In this document: positions 50,431 to 61,257 of the stretch, one piece after another
How the letters are laid out: every line of letters starts with the position of its first letter
How positions within the stretch are numbered: the stretch's first letter is position 1
Source of the DNA: Flavobacteriaceae bacterium HL-DH10
Lineage (GTDB): Bacteria; Bacteroidota; Bacteroidia; Flavobacteriales; Flavobacteriaceae
Assembly (NCBI GenBank): GCA_031826515.1
Contig: CP134536.1
Span: 3,974,501-4,038,500, forward strand
DNA: 64,000 nucleotides
Reading direction: 5' to 3'
Made by a program: the position numbers and the translations under genes
The notes under the pieces: generated by a model
What the model was told of the DNA's origin: nothing
The model's database searches: none
What the model saw: the letters and a program-made list of their open reading frames with translations, nothing else

Positions 50431-51339
50431 TCAATCCATTTGAGCGTATTCCTTTGGAGTGATTCCTGTTTGCTTTTTAAAAAACCGGGCGAAGTTACTC
50501 GGAGTTTGGTCACAAAGTTTCACAGCTATTTCTGAAACATGTAAATCAGAATACTTTATTAGAGATTTAGCTTCTAAAACCATCATTTCCTTTAATAAAT
50601 CTTGTGCAGTTTTATTAATACTGGCCTTTACACATTTGTTTAAATAATTTGGAGTAATATGAAGTTTATCTGCATAATCCGATATTTGTTTATACTCATA
50701 AATATGCTCAGTTAACAATTGCTTATAAGCTTCGGTGATCCTAAAATATGAGTTTTTGCTTTTTTTAGATTCTAAAAATACTTCTTTTTTCACCTCTTCA
50801 AATAAGGTTAACAGATAGGAAGCAATTAGGTTTTTTTTTGTTTTTTCTCCAGTTTCATAAAGCACCATTAACCGTTTCAAAATCAATTCTACACTTTGTT
50901 GTGTTTCTTTAGATAACTGAACAACTGGATTAGATTGAAATTGAAAAAAAGAAAATCTATCACTTAGGTATTTTTTTGGTAAAAAATCGAAAAGGCTTTC
51001 ATCAAAATGACAAAAAAAACCTTCAGCATCAATACTCATGGATTTGTGCTGCGTGATTTGAAATGCTGGAAGAAAGAATATAGACCCATCTCCAAATTCA
51101 TACTTATTCAACCCTTTACTTCTAACGGAAATTCCTTTTTTTAAATATATAAAATCGTGAAATTCCTTACGGTGTGGCAACACCTTAAAATTAGCCTTAT
51201 CAGTAATATCATCTAATTTATTTACATGGTAGTCTTTTTGTTTGGATTGAGAAACCTTTGGCATCCATTCCGTAGTTTCTCCATGAAAAGATGTTAATTC
51301 TGAAAGGTTTAGAGTTGGTATTTTATGTTGATTTGCCAT
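50431..51339 (-). CDS. AraC-family transcriptional regulator
   Basis: 302 residues. The C-terminal HTH has two helices: YKQISDYADKLHITPNYLNKCVK and LHVSEIAVKLCDQTPSNFARFFKKQTGITPKEYAQMD. The N-terminal part looks like a cupin sensor (HKSMSIDAEGFFCHFDESLF). It sits upstream of the TonB-receptor operon in the same direction and is a candidate for binding the three promoters with GATTGATTTTGAAT and TTGATTCAC boxes. The effector cannot be deduced. Confidence 0.9.
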   Translation of the reverse strand: MANQHKIPTLNLSELTSFHGETTEWMPKVSQSKQKDYHVNKLDDITDKANFKVLPHRKEFHDFIYLKKGISVRSKGLNKYEFGDGSIFFLPAFQITQHKSMSIDAEGFFCHFDESLFDFLPKKYLSDRFSFFQFQSNPVVQLSKETQQSVELILKRLMVLYETGEKTKKNLIASYLLTLFEEVKKEVFLESKKSKNSYFRITEAYKQLLTEHIYEYKQISDYADKLHITPNYLNKCVKASINKTAQDLLKEMMVLEAKSLIKYSDLHVSEIAVKLCDQTPSNFARFFKKQTGITPKEYAQMD

Positions 51340-51427
51340 GTCTTATTTAGTTAGCCTTTATCAATATATGAAATTTCAAAACATAAAATATAAAAAAAAG
51401 CAATCATATGCCAACCTTAAGCAAAAT

Positions 51428-53059
51428 TTAGTGTTTAGGACCAAAACCTGTTCTCCTTGCAAACTCATCACTCCATGGCTCAACATCGTTGTCTTTTGCC
51501 CATTTATTATAAGCATGTTCTAATTCCTTAACAACCTCAGGGTATTCATTGGCAAGGTTTTTTGTTTCTACCCGATCATTTTTTAGGTTATACAATTCCC
51601 ATTCATTTTTAGGATAGGTTGAAAGTAATTTCCATTCTCCAGACCACACCGCCCTATTGCCAGACCATTCGTGAAATAATTCTCGTTCCTGATTCCATTT
51701 ATTATTTTGAATTGATGTTATAAAACTCTTTCCTAAAAGTGGATTTGTTGTTATTCCATTATATTCTTTTGGATAAGACACTCCTGCTATGTCCAAAAAT
51801 GTAGGCAGAAAGTCTATAACATGAACACCGCCTTTCTGAATGGTGTTTTGAGGAATCTTTTCAGGCCATCTTGCTACAAAAGGACTACTTACACCACCCT
51901 CATACGGGTTTGATTTATAACTTCTTAAAGGCATATTAGAAACCTGTGCCCAATATTTGGTATACGACTCATTTGAACCACTTGTACCTACAGAACCAGA
52001 ATTTCGCTTTACGGAAAAAGGATGTTTTGAAAAATCCCAATCGTCTGCACCATTGTCTGATATAAACACAATTAATGTATTATCTAGTTCACCTGCTTCT
52101 TCAAGATGCTTAATCAAACGTCCAATATTCTGGTCTAAATTATCAACCATCGCTGAATATACTTCCATTTTCTTAACCCAATACTGTTTTTCATCATAAG
52201 TTAAGCTCTCCCATTCAGGAATTGAAGCATCTCTATCCGCATTTTGGTTCTCTGGAAACAGCCCAATTTTTTTAAGGTTTTTCAACCTATTCTCTCTTAA
52301 CACATCCCAGCCTTTATCATATAAACCTCTATGTCTCTCTATATCTTTTTCCTTAGCGTGAAGTGGCCAATGCGGTGCGTTGTATGCCATGTAAAGAAAG
52401 AATGGTTTGCTTTTAGGCTGTTCATCTAAATAGGCTATGGCTTTTGTGGTCAATTCATCTGTTAAGTAAAAATCATCTTTTTCAATTGTATATGGTTTAT
52501 TACCTTCAAAAAGCCAAGCAGATTTTGGAGGTCCTTTCATAATAGGTTTTGTATCAAAATAACTTAAAGCTCCATCTATAAATCCAAAAAACTTATCGAA
52601 ACCTCTTTGTAAAGGCCATTGTGATTCTTTATTTCCAACATGCCATTTTCCGCACATATAGGTCGAATAACCCCCTAACTTCATTCCTTCTGCCAAAGTA
52701 AGAGACTCTTTATTTAAATAGCCTTGATAGGCAGGCAAACCTAAATCCTTATTAAAAAAACCAATGCCTGCCTTATGTGGGTATTGCCCAGTTAACAAAC
52801 TGGCGCGCGAAGGCGCACAAATAGCATTGTTGTAGCATCTCTCCAATCGGGTTCCCTCATTGGCCAAACGGTCAATATTTGGAGTTTTTATTTCAGAGCC
52901 ATAACTCCCTATATCAGAAAAACCCATGTCATCAGCCATGATCAGCACGATATTGGGTTTGCTATTTTTTTTAAGTTCCGGCGTTTCTTTTTTAGACTTA
53001 AAAGCATATAAAAATGCTATGGAAACAAAAACTAGACTAGTAATTACTATTTTTTTCAT
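51428..53059 (-). CDS. Formylglycine-dependent sulfatase (S1 family), secreted
   Basis: 543 residues with an N-terminal signal (MKKIVITSLVFVSIAFLYAF). Metal aspartates D43 and D44 in LIMADDMGFSDIG, and the modification motif C81-A-P-S-R in NNAICAPSRASLLTGQ, where Cys81 becomes formylglycine. FISDNGAD supplies further metal ligands. It hydrolyses sulfate esters from glycans or sulfated phenols in the periplasm and needs a formylglycine-generating or anSME enzyme not seen in the window. Last gene of the ABM/HisD/GH1 operon. Confidence 0.92.
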   Translation of the reverse strand: MKKIVITSLVFVSIAFLYAFKSKKETPELKKNSKPNIVLIMADDMGFSDIGSYGSEIKTPNIDRLANEGTRLERCYNNAICAPSRASLLTGQYPHKAGIGFFNKDLGLPAYQGYLNKESLTLAEGMKLGGYSTYMCGKWHVGNKESQWPLQRGFDKFFGFIDGALSYFDTKPIMKGPPKSAWLFEGNKPYTIEKDDFYLTDELTTKAIAYLDEQPKSKPFFLYMAYNAPHWPLHAKEKDIERHRGLYDKGWDVLRENRLKNLKKIGLFPENQNADRDASIPEWESLTYDEKQYWVKKMEVYSAMVDNLDQNIGRLIKHLEEAGELDNTLIVFISDNGADDWDFSKHPFSVKRNSGSVGTSGSNESYTKYWAQVSNMPLRSYKSNPYEGGVSSPFVARWPEKIPQNTIQKGGVHVIDFLPTFLDIAGVSYPKEYNGITTNPLLGKSFITSIQNNKWNQERELFHEWSGNRAVWSGEWKLLSTYPKNEWELYNLKNDRVETKNLANEYPEVVKELEHAYNKWAKDNDVEPWSDEFARRTGFGPKH

Positions 53060-53079
53060 CTTACACTATTATATATGTA

Positions 53080-54587
<1,508 letters not shown>

Positions 54588-56069
54588 TTAATTAACTTTC
54601 AGCCCTTTTTTCTCTTTCAATATTTTTTGATATTCATAATAGCTTTCCTTTGGAATACGTTCTTGAGTTTCAAAATCTACATAAATAAGACCAAAACGCG
54701 CCGTATAACCAAACACCCATTCAAAATTATCCCATCCAGACCAAGCCATATAACCAATTAAATTAGCACCATCTTCTTTTGCTTTAAGGGCAGAATTGAT
54801 GTGTCTTTTAATAAAATCTGCACGCAACGGGTCTTTAACTACCGGAGTTTCTTTTACATCTTCACCTTCAAAGCCAGCGCCATTCTCGGTTATCATCATT
54901 ACAGGGTTGTTATATTCCTTTTTTAATCGCATTAATAAATTATATAATTCATCTGGACGAACAGGACCATTATGAGACTTAACTTCATCAGTATTCAATC
55001 CCATCCAAGTTGTTGAAAATGGCACTAACGCGTCATATTTCACAAGTGCTGGCGCATAAAAATTTATTCCTAAAAAATCTGGTTTATTATCACCTAAAAA
55101 CTTTAATTCTTTTTCTGTTGGATTAAATTCCGGTACATATTTTTGAACGGAGTCTTTAACCTGACTTGGAAAGCTTCCTTTTAAAATAGGATCCAGTAAA
55201 AACGTATTTAAAAGTTTATCTTGCAACGCAGCAGCCTTAACATCTAAATCATTGCTAGGATCAAATGGCAATGTTGGCGATAAATTTAAAGTAATACCAA
55301 TAGAACCTTTCAAGCCCTTTTCTTTGTATAATTTCACAGTTTCTGCACTTGCTAAAATTTGACGATATGCTTTGGCATATCCTCGAGAAAACCTTAAAAC
55401 ATCTGCGTCTTTACTTTGCTCTAAATTCATTAAATACTCTGCGACAAGAAACTCTATATAAGGTTCGTTAAACGTAATAAAATAGTTTACTTTTTCACCA
55501 AATCTATCAAAAACAACAGAAGCATAGTTTTTAAACCAATTTCCCATTTCGGGGTTTGCCCAACCGCCTTTTTTAACTAACACCATAGGATAATCGAAAT
55601 GATACAATGTTACTACAGGCTCTAACCCAAAAGATTTACAATCATCTATTAATTGATCATAATGAGCAATAGCCAACTCATTAACTTCACCTGTTCCATC
55701 TGGTATAATCCGACTCCAATCCAATGAAAACCTGTAAGCGTTAGCCCCCATATCTTGAAGCAATTTTAAATCTTTTAAATATTGCTCCCTATCATACATA
55801 TTAGCAGCAACGTTCCCTGTGTGCTTTTCGCCGATAATAAATTTTGTTACTCCAACCGTATTCGTTGCAAAATCCCATTTCGATTCCCCTTTCCCATCTT
55901 CTTGGTAACTCCCTTCAATTTGATAAGCTGCACTTGCTACACCAAACAAAAAATCGTTTTTCTCAACAGCATTAGGTTTTACAATGGATTCGCTTTTTTC
56001 TTTTTTATTGCCACAAGATGTACTAATAAAGAGTATTGCCGCCAAAACTGGTAAGATATAATTTTTCAT
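54588..56069 (-). CDS. GH1 beta-glucosidase-like lipoprotein
   Basis: 493 residues. Lipobox LAAILFISTSCGN at the start anchors it to a membrane. GH1 catalytic sites are complete: acid/base Glu in YFITFNEPYIEF and nucleophile Glu in VMMITENGAGF. FDYPMVLVKKGGWANPE and AWSGWDNFEWVFGYTARFGL are further GH1 landmarks. It removes beta-linked glucose or a related sugar from glycosides, possibly from phenolic aglycones. A 3-bp spacing from the GH43 gene shows close operon organisation. Confidence 0.9.
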   Translation of the reverse strand: MKNYILPVLAAILFISTSCGNKKEKSESIVKPNAVEKNDFLFGVASAAYQIEGSYQEDGKGESKWDFATNTVGVTKFIIGEKHTGNVAANMYDREQYLKDLKLLQDMGANAYRFSLDWSRIIPDGTGEVNELAIAHYDQLIDDCKSFGLEPVVTLYHFDYPMVLVKKGGWANPEMGNWFKNYASVVFDRFGEKVNYFITFNEPYIEFLVAEYLMNLEQSKDADVLRFSRGYAKAYRQILASAETVKLYKEKGLKGSIGITLNLSPTLPFDPSNDLDVKAAALQDKLLNTFLLDPILKGSFPSQVKDSVQKYVPEFNPTEKELKFLGDNKPDFLGINFYAPALVKYDALVPFSTTWMGLNTDEVKSHNGPVRPDELYNLLMRLKKEYNNPVMMITENGAGFEGEDVKETPVVKDPLRADFIKRHINSALKAKEDGANLIGYMAWSGWDNFEWVFGYTARFGLIYVDFETQERIPKESYYEYQKILKEKKGLKVN

Positions 56070-56111
56070 TTTTTTAGTTTAATTGATAATTTAAAGTTAC
56101 TATTTTTTGCA

Positions 56112-56867
56112 CTATTCTATAATTGCCACAGCGCGTGTCCACCCCGCACTTCCTCCTTTTATTTTTGCAGGAAAGCAAGATACCTTAAATCCGAAAGGTG
56201 GTAATTGATCTAGATTAGCTAGTTTTTCAATTTGGCAGTATTCCTTTTCAATCCCAACGTAATGCGCCTCCCAAATAATTCCTGGCCTTGGATTTTTTCT
56301 ATACTCCTCGGCTTGAATGTGCAACGGGATATCCCAACCCCATCCATCGGTACCCATTACTTTTACACCTTGATCTATTAACCAATGGGTTGCTTTTGCA
56401 GAAGCACCAACGTGAATCTTAACAAAATCATCATCGTGTATTCTTTTGTCGGCGTCACATCGAATCAATACAATATCAAAAGGTTTCAAGGTATAATTTA
56501 TATCCTTTAATTTTTCAATTAAATCTTCTGGTTCAAACATATAACCATCAGGTTTATCTGTAAAATCTAAAACCACACCATCGTGAAAAAACCAATCTAA
56601 AGGCATTTCATCTATGGTTCGAGATGGCTTTCCTTCACAGGTTGGAAAATAATGATAAGGTGCATCAACATGGGTTCCACAATGACTCGTTACACTTAAA
56701 AACTCACCTGCAGGCCCATTACCATCAATAAACACATCGGTAAGACCTTGAAAAAGTTTTCCACCCATTTTTTTTGCACCTGCTTTATGGTCTTCATATA
56801 CAATTGAAGTTGGAAGCGGTTCTTTAATTTCCTCTGAAATAGTTACTGAAAGATCTATAATTTTCAT
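56112..56867 (-). CDS. Cyclase-family (kynurenine formamidase-like) hydrolase
   Basis: 251 residues. The metal-binding signature HxGTHxDxPxH is present in SVTSHCGTHVDAPYHYFP. GTDGWGWDIPLHIQAEEYRKNPRPGIIWEAHYVGIEKEYCQIEKL is typical of metal-dependent hydrolases of the PF04199 group. They cleave amides, esters or lactones such as formylkynurenine, isatin or cyclic intermediates of aromatic catabolism. In this operon it probably opens a lactone or enol-type intermediate. The 3' end overlaps no other gene; it stands 42 bp from GH1. Confidence 0.82.
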   Translation of the reverse strand: MKIIDLSVTISEEIKEPLPTSIVYEDHKAGAKKMGGKLFQGLTDVFIDGNGPAGEFLSVTSHCGTHVDAPYHYFPTCEGKPSRTIDEMPLDWFFHDGVVLDFTDKPDGYMFEPEDLIEKLKDINYTLKPFDIVLIRCDADKRIHDDDFVKIHVGASAKATHWLIDQGVKVMGTDGWGWDIPLHIQAEEYRKNPRPGIIWEAHYVGIEKEYCQIEKLANLDQLPPFGFKVSCFPAKIKGGSAGWTRAVAIIE

Positions 56868-56885
56868 TTATTTTCTATTTATATT

Positions 56886-57623
56886 TTATAACAATCTACC
56901 ACCATCGACGGTGATAATATTTCCTGTTGAAAAGGTTAGCTGTGTTGCTGCCGAAAAAACAGCTTGCGCTACATCTTTACCTAATGCAAACCGACCTAGC
57001 GGTGTGTTATCCTTTTGATTTTTTAAAAACACAGGATCCATATTTGTAGTATAATCACCCTCTACAAAACCTGGAGACACAGACACTACTCTTATTTTAG
57101 GCGCCAAAGCCCGAGCTAAAGAACGCGTCATGGAATCTAAAGCGGCTTTTGAAGCACAATACGCCACATTACTACCTATACCAAATATCCCTGCTATTGA
57201 AGAAATATTTATAACAACTCCTGCTGAATGAGATGACTTTTGAAGTAAATCTTTAAAAGTCCGCACCATAGCAAAAGAACCTCTAAAATTGGTTTGCATA
57301 ATTTTATCTATCCAATCATCGGTTAACCCCTCTAAATCACTATGTGGTACCGGCGTTGTAATGCCCGCGTTGTTCACCAAAACATCTAGAGCCTTATAAT
57401 TTTTATCAAAAAAGGTTTTAAACTCCTTTAATTTATCAGTATCAGTTGTTGGCGCTTTAAAAGCTGCATGATTGCCTTTAGGTAAAGATTTAATAAAATT
57501 TTCAGCACGTTCGGTATTGGAGTTGTATGTAATAATTACATCAAAACCATATTCAGCAAATTGCCTACTAATTGCCGATCCAATCTCTCCCGAGCCTCCT
57601 GTTATTATTACCGTTTTACGCAT
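56886..57623 (-). CDS. Short-chain dehydrogenase/reductase
   Basis: 245 residues: TGGSGEIGSAISRQF (cofactor), LVNNAGITTPV, INISSIAGIFGIG with catalytic Ser, VAYCASKAAL with YxxxK, and a C-terminal TGNIITVDGGRLL. A classical SDR, next to the HisD-like dehydrogenase with a 2-bp gap. It could oxidise or reduce a sugar-derived or aromatic intermediate. Confidence 0.88.
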   Translation of the reverse strand: MRKTVIITGGSGEIGSAISRQFAEYGFDVIITYNSNTERAENFIKSLPKGNHAAFKAPTTDTDKLKEFKTFFDKNYKALDVLVNNAGITTPVPHSDLEGLTDDWIDKIMQTNFRGSFAMVRTFKDLLQKSSHSAGVVINISSIAGIFGIGSNVAYCASKAALDSMTRSLARALAPKIRVVSVSPGFVEGDYTTNMDPVFLKNQKDNTPLGRFALGKDVAQAVFSAATQLTFSTGNIITVDGGRLL

Positions 57624-57625
57624 AT

Positions 57626-58903
57626 TTAATTTTTATAACGTCTAACCCTAATATCTGCCTGCTCTTTATGTCCTGCAAATTTTTCAATTTCACATAAACG
57701 TGAACAGTATTCTCCAATCATAGCACTAGCTTCAGGTGTTTTAATTTCTTGATAAGTACACGTTTTCATAAATTTGCCTACCCAAAGACCTCCCGTAAAT
57801 TTAGCACCGTGTTTTGTTGGCAAGGTATGGTTCGTTCCAATAACCTTGTCTCCATAAGCCACATTCGTATATTTTCCCAAGAACAAGGCTCCATAATTAG
57901 TCATATTTTCCAAGAAATATCTAGGATCTTCTGTCATAACCTGAACATGCTCACTAGCTATTCTATCGGCTTCTTCAACTAGCTCATCTACGGTGTCCAC
58001 TAAAATTATTTGTCCGTAATCTTTCCAAGACACACTAGCAATATCTGCCGTTGGCAATGTTTTTAACTGACGCTCTACTTCTTTTAAAGTGTCGTTAGCC
58101 AACTCCTCAGAATTAGTCAACAAAATGGCTGGAGAGGTTGGTCCATGTTCGGCTTGTCCCAATAAATCAGTGGCACAAATTTCGGCATCACTGGTATGGT
58201 CGGCAATAACTAAAGTTTCTGTTGGACCTGCCAACAAATCGATACCCACTTTTCCGAATAATTGTCTTTTTGCTTCAGCTACGTACGCATTACCAGGACC
58301 GACTATCATATCAACAGGCTCAATGGTTTCTGTACCTAATGCCATAGCAGCAATTGCCTGAACACCTCCTAATAAATATATTTCATCGGCTCCAGCCAAA
58401 TGCATAGCAGTAACGGTTTCGGCAGGAATTTCTCCTTTAATCGGTGGTGTGCATGCAATAACACGTTTTACACCTGCAACTTTTGCAGTTAACACACTCA
58501 TGTGCGCAGAAGCCACCATTGGATATCTACCTCCAGGAATATAACAACCCACACTATTTACAGGAATGTTTTTATGTCCTAAAAAAACACCTGGCAAAGT
58601 TTCTACTTCAATATCTTTCATTGAGTTTTTCTGGTGCGTAGCAAAGTTTCTAATCTGTGCTTGGGCAAACTTAATATCTTCAATGGTTTGTGGCGAAACA
58701 CTCGACACAATGTCTTTTATTTGCGCTTCTGTAAGACGAAAACTTTCCGGAGACCATTTATCAAATTTTTCAGAATAAGATCGAACAGCTTCATCACCAC
58801 CTTCTTTAATGTCGTTCAGCAAGTTTTCTACAATATCCCTAACTTTCCTGTCATTTGATTCTGCTTCAAAAAGCGCTATACCTTCTTTAATTATTCGTTT
58901 CAT
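57626..58903 (-). CDS. hisD: Histidinol dehydrogenase homologue outside a his operon
   Basis: 425 residues with HisD architecture: [41 protein letters not shown] (metal-binding segment), [24 protein letters not shown] (Glu-His catalytic pair), [23 protein letters not shown]. The enzyme oxidises an alcohol to an acid in two NAD-dependent steps. No other histidine biosynthesis genes are present; it is in a catabolic operon with SDR, cyclase, GH1 and sulfatase. Related HisD-like enzymes are known to oxidise other alcohols, such as dihydroxypropanesulfonate. Here a sugar alcohol or an aromatic alcohol is possible. Confidence 0.87.
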   Translation of the reverse strand: MKRIIKEGIALFEAESNDRKVRDIVENLLNDIKEGGDEAVRSYSEKFDKWSPESFRLTEAQIKDIVSSVSPQTIEDIKFAQAQIRNFATHQKNSMKDIEVETLPGVFLGHKNIPVNSVGCYIPGGRYPMVASAHMSVLTAKVAGVKRVIACTPPIKGEIPAETVTAMHLAGADEIYLLGGVQAIAAMALGTETIEPVDMIVGPGNAYVAEAKRQLFGKVGIDLLAGPTETLVIADHTSDAEICATDLLGQAEHGPTSPAILLTNSEELANDTLKEVERQLKTLPTADIASVSWKDYGQIILVDTVDELVEEADRIASEHVQVMTEDPRYFLENMTNYGALFLGKYTNVAYGDKVIGTNHTLPTKHGAKFTGGLWVGKFMKTCTYQEIKTPEASAMIGEYCSRLCEIEKFAGHKEQADIRVRRYKN

Positions 58904-58917
58904 ATTTAGTTGAAATT

Positions 58918-59220
58918 TTATTTATTTAATATAGTAATGCATTTAAAATGTTCGGCCACCGGAGGATTATTAAAAAACGGTGATAAAATTGCGCGCCACT
59001 GCACAAACAATTCCGATTCCCGAAAACCGATGGTATGGTCTTCTATAGTCTCCCACGAAATCAAAACCACAAACTTGGTTTTTGTTTCTAAGCAGTGCTG
59101 AAATTCCAAGCCCTGAAACCCTTTAGCCATAGACACAACAGCCTTGGCTTCTTCGCAAGCCCCCATAAACTGTTCAATAGAATCTGCTTTAATATCAAAA
59201 GTTGCTATTTCTAATATCAT
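58918..59220 (-). CDS. Small ABM-domain protein (antibiotic biosynthesis monooxygenase-like)
   Basis: 100 residues: [62 protein letters not shown]. This is the dimeric ferredoxin-like ABM fold seen in monooxygenases of quinones and in small stress proteins. It is the first gene of the ABM-HisD-SDR-cyclase-GH1-GH43-sulfatase operon, directly behind a shared-type promoter. Possible roles are quinone oxidation or mutarotase-like sugar handling (rhamnose mutarotase has a similar fold, but the sequence does not show it). Confidence 0.75.
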   Translation of the reverse strand: MILEIATFDIKADSIEQFMGACEEAKAVVSMAKGFQGLEFQHCLETKTKFVVLISWETIEDHTIGFRESELFVQWRAILSPFFNNPPVAEHFKCITILNK

Positions 59221-59303
59221 ATTTTTTTAGCTTTTATTATATTGATCTGAAGTTTAATACACCTATAAAATAATTAAATGATAATTTACAGATATATATT
59301 TTA

Positions 59304-59375
59304 CAAAATTGATAAAAAGAAAGATTGATTGAGAATCATTTATATGACATAAATATTCAAAATCAATCATTTAAT
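59304..59375 (-). promoter_or_regulatory. Regulon-type promoter of the ABM/HisD/GH1/sulfatase operon
   Basis: On the minus strand the box GATTGATTTTGAAT lies at 59355-59368 and the middle box is ATGATTCTC (59331-59339). The -7 position at 59304-59311 is degenerate (CAATTTTG instead of TANNTTTG). Offsets of 51 and 27 bp from the -7 edge match the two other promoters. The spacer 59221-59470 has no gene. Confidence 0.65.
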
Positions 59376-59470
59376 AAAAACAAACCAAATTTTAAGGCTA
59401 TTTAGTATTCTATTTTAAGCGTTTACGGTATTACAACTTAAAACAAAAACACCAATTACATGACGTTTTA

Positions 59471-60340
59471 CTAGGAATTCCTGAATTCTCTAGGCGGCAC
59501 TCCTACTAATTTTTTAAATAATCGAGTGAAGTAAGCAGGATCATTAAAATTCAAAAAATATGCAATCTCTGAAACCGAATAAGATGTATTTAATAAGTAT
59601 TTTTTTGCCTCACTAATCACAAAACCTTGAACAACCTTTAAAGCAGACTCACCAACAACCGCATGACAAACTCTATTAAGATGCATCTGTGTAATATTTA
59701 ATTTCTCTGAATATTGCTCGATTGACAAAGGGTTTTGAAGCGATTGTTTAATTAACTTTTGAAAATTTCTAAAATGTATTAATGTTTTATTAGGTGTATT
59801 TAATTCAACATATTCATTCTCATAACCTTTTCTGTATAATTTTAAAAACAGTAACTGAAAATACGATTGTAAACACAATTGCCTCTCGACATTATCATCT
59901 ATAATTTCATTTTTTATTTTTTTAACTAAGTATATAAAATCACTAAATACCTTTTTATCATCTTTAAAAACAAATTGACTCAATTTATTTAATTTTAGAT
60001 ACAACTGCGCATGGTTTTTTAAAATGCTTTCAAAATAATTATCAGAAAAAGTTAAAACATCACCATCTATATTAGAATCAAAACTAAACCCATGCATAAT
60101 AGATGCAGGAACAACAATAACACATGGACTAGAAATAACTATTTTATTTTTACCAGAAACCAATACACCTTTTCCAGAACGTATTATAAACATCTGAAAT
60201 AATTCTGAATGCACGTGCTGACTTATTTCCCATGCATATATTTTACTTCTCTTTTCTAAGGATTCAAAATGAATAAAATCCGGAATAAAAGAAGTTTGAT
60301 TATCCCCGTAAGGTCCCTTAAATTGTAATATAGACTTCAT
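59471..60340 (-). CDS. AraC-family regulator with cupin sensor domain
   Basis: 289 residues. N-terminal AraC-type cupin (YAWEISQHVHSELFQMFIIRSGKGVLVSGKNKIVISSPCVIVVPASIMHGFSF) and C-terminal HTH (SIEQYSEKLNITQMHLNRVCH; SVSEIAYFLNFNDPAYFTRLFKKLVGVPPREF). The cupin type is that of PobR/HpaA-like regulators of hydroxyaromatic catabolism. It is divergent from pcaH across 207 bp and heads no other gene. It likely controls the pca genes or the phenolic operons, acting on an aromatic ligand. Confidence 0.88.
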   Translation of the reverse strand: MKSILQFKGPYGDNQTSFIPDFIHFESLEKRSKIYAWEISQHVHSELFQMFIIRSGKGVLVSGKNKIVISSPCVIVVPASIMHGFSFDSNIDGDVLTFSDNYFESILKNHAQLYLKLNKLSQFVFKDDKKVFSDFIYLVKKIKNEIIDDNVERQLCLQSYFQLLFLKLYRKGYENEYVELNTPNKTLIHFRNFQKLIKQSLQNPLSIEQYSEKLNITQMHLNRVCHAVVGESALKVVQGFVISEAKKYLLNTSYSVSEIAYFLNFNDPAYFTRLFKKLVGVPPREFRNS

Positions 60341-60519
60341 AACATGTTAATATATTACACAATATTTAAAAATACACAAAAAACTATTAAATTTTAATTC
60401 ACTGTAAATTAAATATTTATATTTATAAACAACAAACAAACACAAACATTATTTTATAAAATGTTAATTTTGTACAATTATAAAATTATTTAATCCAATA
60501 CCTAATTTGTTTATTTAAA

Positions 60520-60527
60520 TAGTTTTG
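60520..60527 (+). promoter_or_regulatory. Possible -7 box for the pca operon
   Basis: TAGTTTTG lies 20 bp before the pcaH ATG and fits TANNTTTG. No convincing -33 TTTG at 19-20 bp spacing was found, and a second candidate (TAATTTTG at 60465-60472) is farther upstream. The shared boxes of the three other operons are absent here. Confidence 0.35.
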
Positions 60528-60547
60528 ATACAAACTAAATTAGTATC

Positions 60548-61255
60548 ATGAGTAAATTAATTTATAGTCAATTTGACATGGAAGTACAACCTCCATACTT
60601 AGCTCCAGAATACAAATCGACAATACTAAGATCACCTAGTAAACCTTTAATAATTACCAAAAAGACCTTGTCAGAATTATCGGGTCCAATTTTTAAAGAT
60701 TTTGAACTAGGAAACTTAGATCATGACTTAACAAAAAATGCCATAAAAGATGGCGAACCTATTGGCGAACGCATAGTGGTTAATGGTAAAGTAACTAATG
60801 AATTAGGCCAACCTTTGCCTCATACATTGCTGGAGATATGGCAAGCCAATTCAGCAGGGAGATATGTACATAAAGTAGACCAACACGATGCTCCTCTAGA
60901 TCCTAATTTCTTAGGAGCTGGAAGATGTATGACTGATGCAAACGGAAACTATAAATTTTACACTATAAAACCTGGCGCTTACCCTTGGGGAAATCATTCT
61001 AACGCATGGCGACCTAATCATATTCATTTTTCGCTTTTTGGAGGCGATATTTCTAACAGACTCATTACACAAATGTATTTTCCAAATGATCCTCTATTAG
61101 AATTTGACCCTATATACAATGCCATTCCAAAAAGAGGAAGAGAATTATTAATTTCAAGTTTCGACCTTTCTGTAACAGAACCAGAATATGCTTTAGGGTA
61201 TCGGTTTGATATTGTTTTAAGAGGACATAACGCAACACCATTTGAAAACAAATAA
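60548..61255 (+). CDS. pcaH: Protocatechuate 3,4-dioxygenase beta subunit
   Basis: 235 residues. The four Fe(III) ligands can be placed: Y106 (SAGRYVHK), Y145 (PGAYPWGN), H158 and H160 (WRPNHIHFS); their spacing equals that of the Pseudomonas enzyme. MPNELGQPLPHTLLEIWQANS-type core (VTNELGQPLPHTLLEIWQA) is standard. It cleaves protocatechuate intradiol to 3-carboxy-cis,cis-muconate together with PcaG. First gene of pcaH-pcaG-pcaB, with 2 bp to pcaG. Confidence 0.96.
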   Translation: MSKLIYSQFDMEVQPPYLAPEYKSTILRSPSKPLIITKKTLSELSGPIFKDFELGNLDHDLTKNAIKDGEPIGERIVVNGKVTNELGQPLPHTLLEIWQANSAGRYVHKVDQHDAPLDPNFLGAGRCMTDANGNYKFYTIKPGAYPWGNHSNAWRPNHIHFSLFGGDISNRLITQMYFPNDPLLEFDPIYNAIPKRGRELLISSFDLSVTEPEYALGYRFDIVLRGHNATPFENK

Positions 61256-61257
61256 CT

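Noticed and set aside
57626-58903. Histidine biosynthesis gene
   Set aside because: None of hisG, hisC, hisB or other his genes is near; the operon is catabolic in content.
58918-59220. L-rhamnose mutarotase for the ABM-fold protein
   Set aside because: The fold is similar and GH106 is nearby, but the sequence lacks the mutarotase motifs I would expect; ABM fits better.
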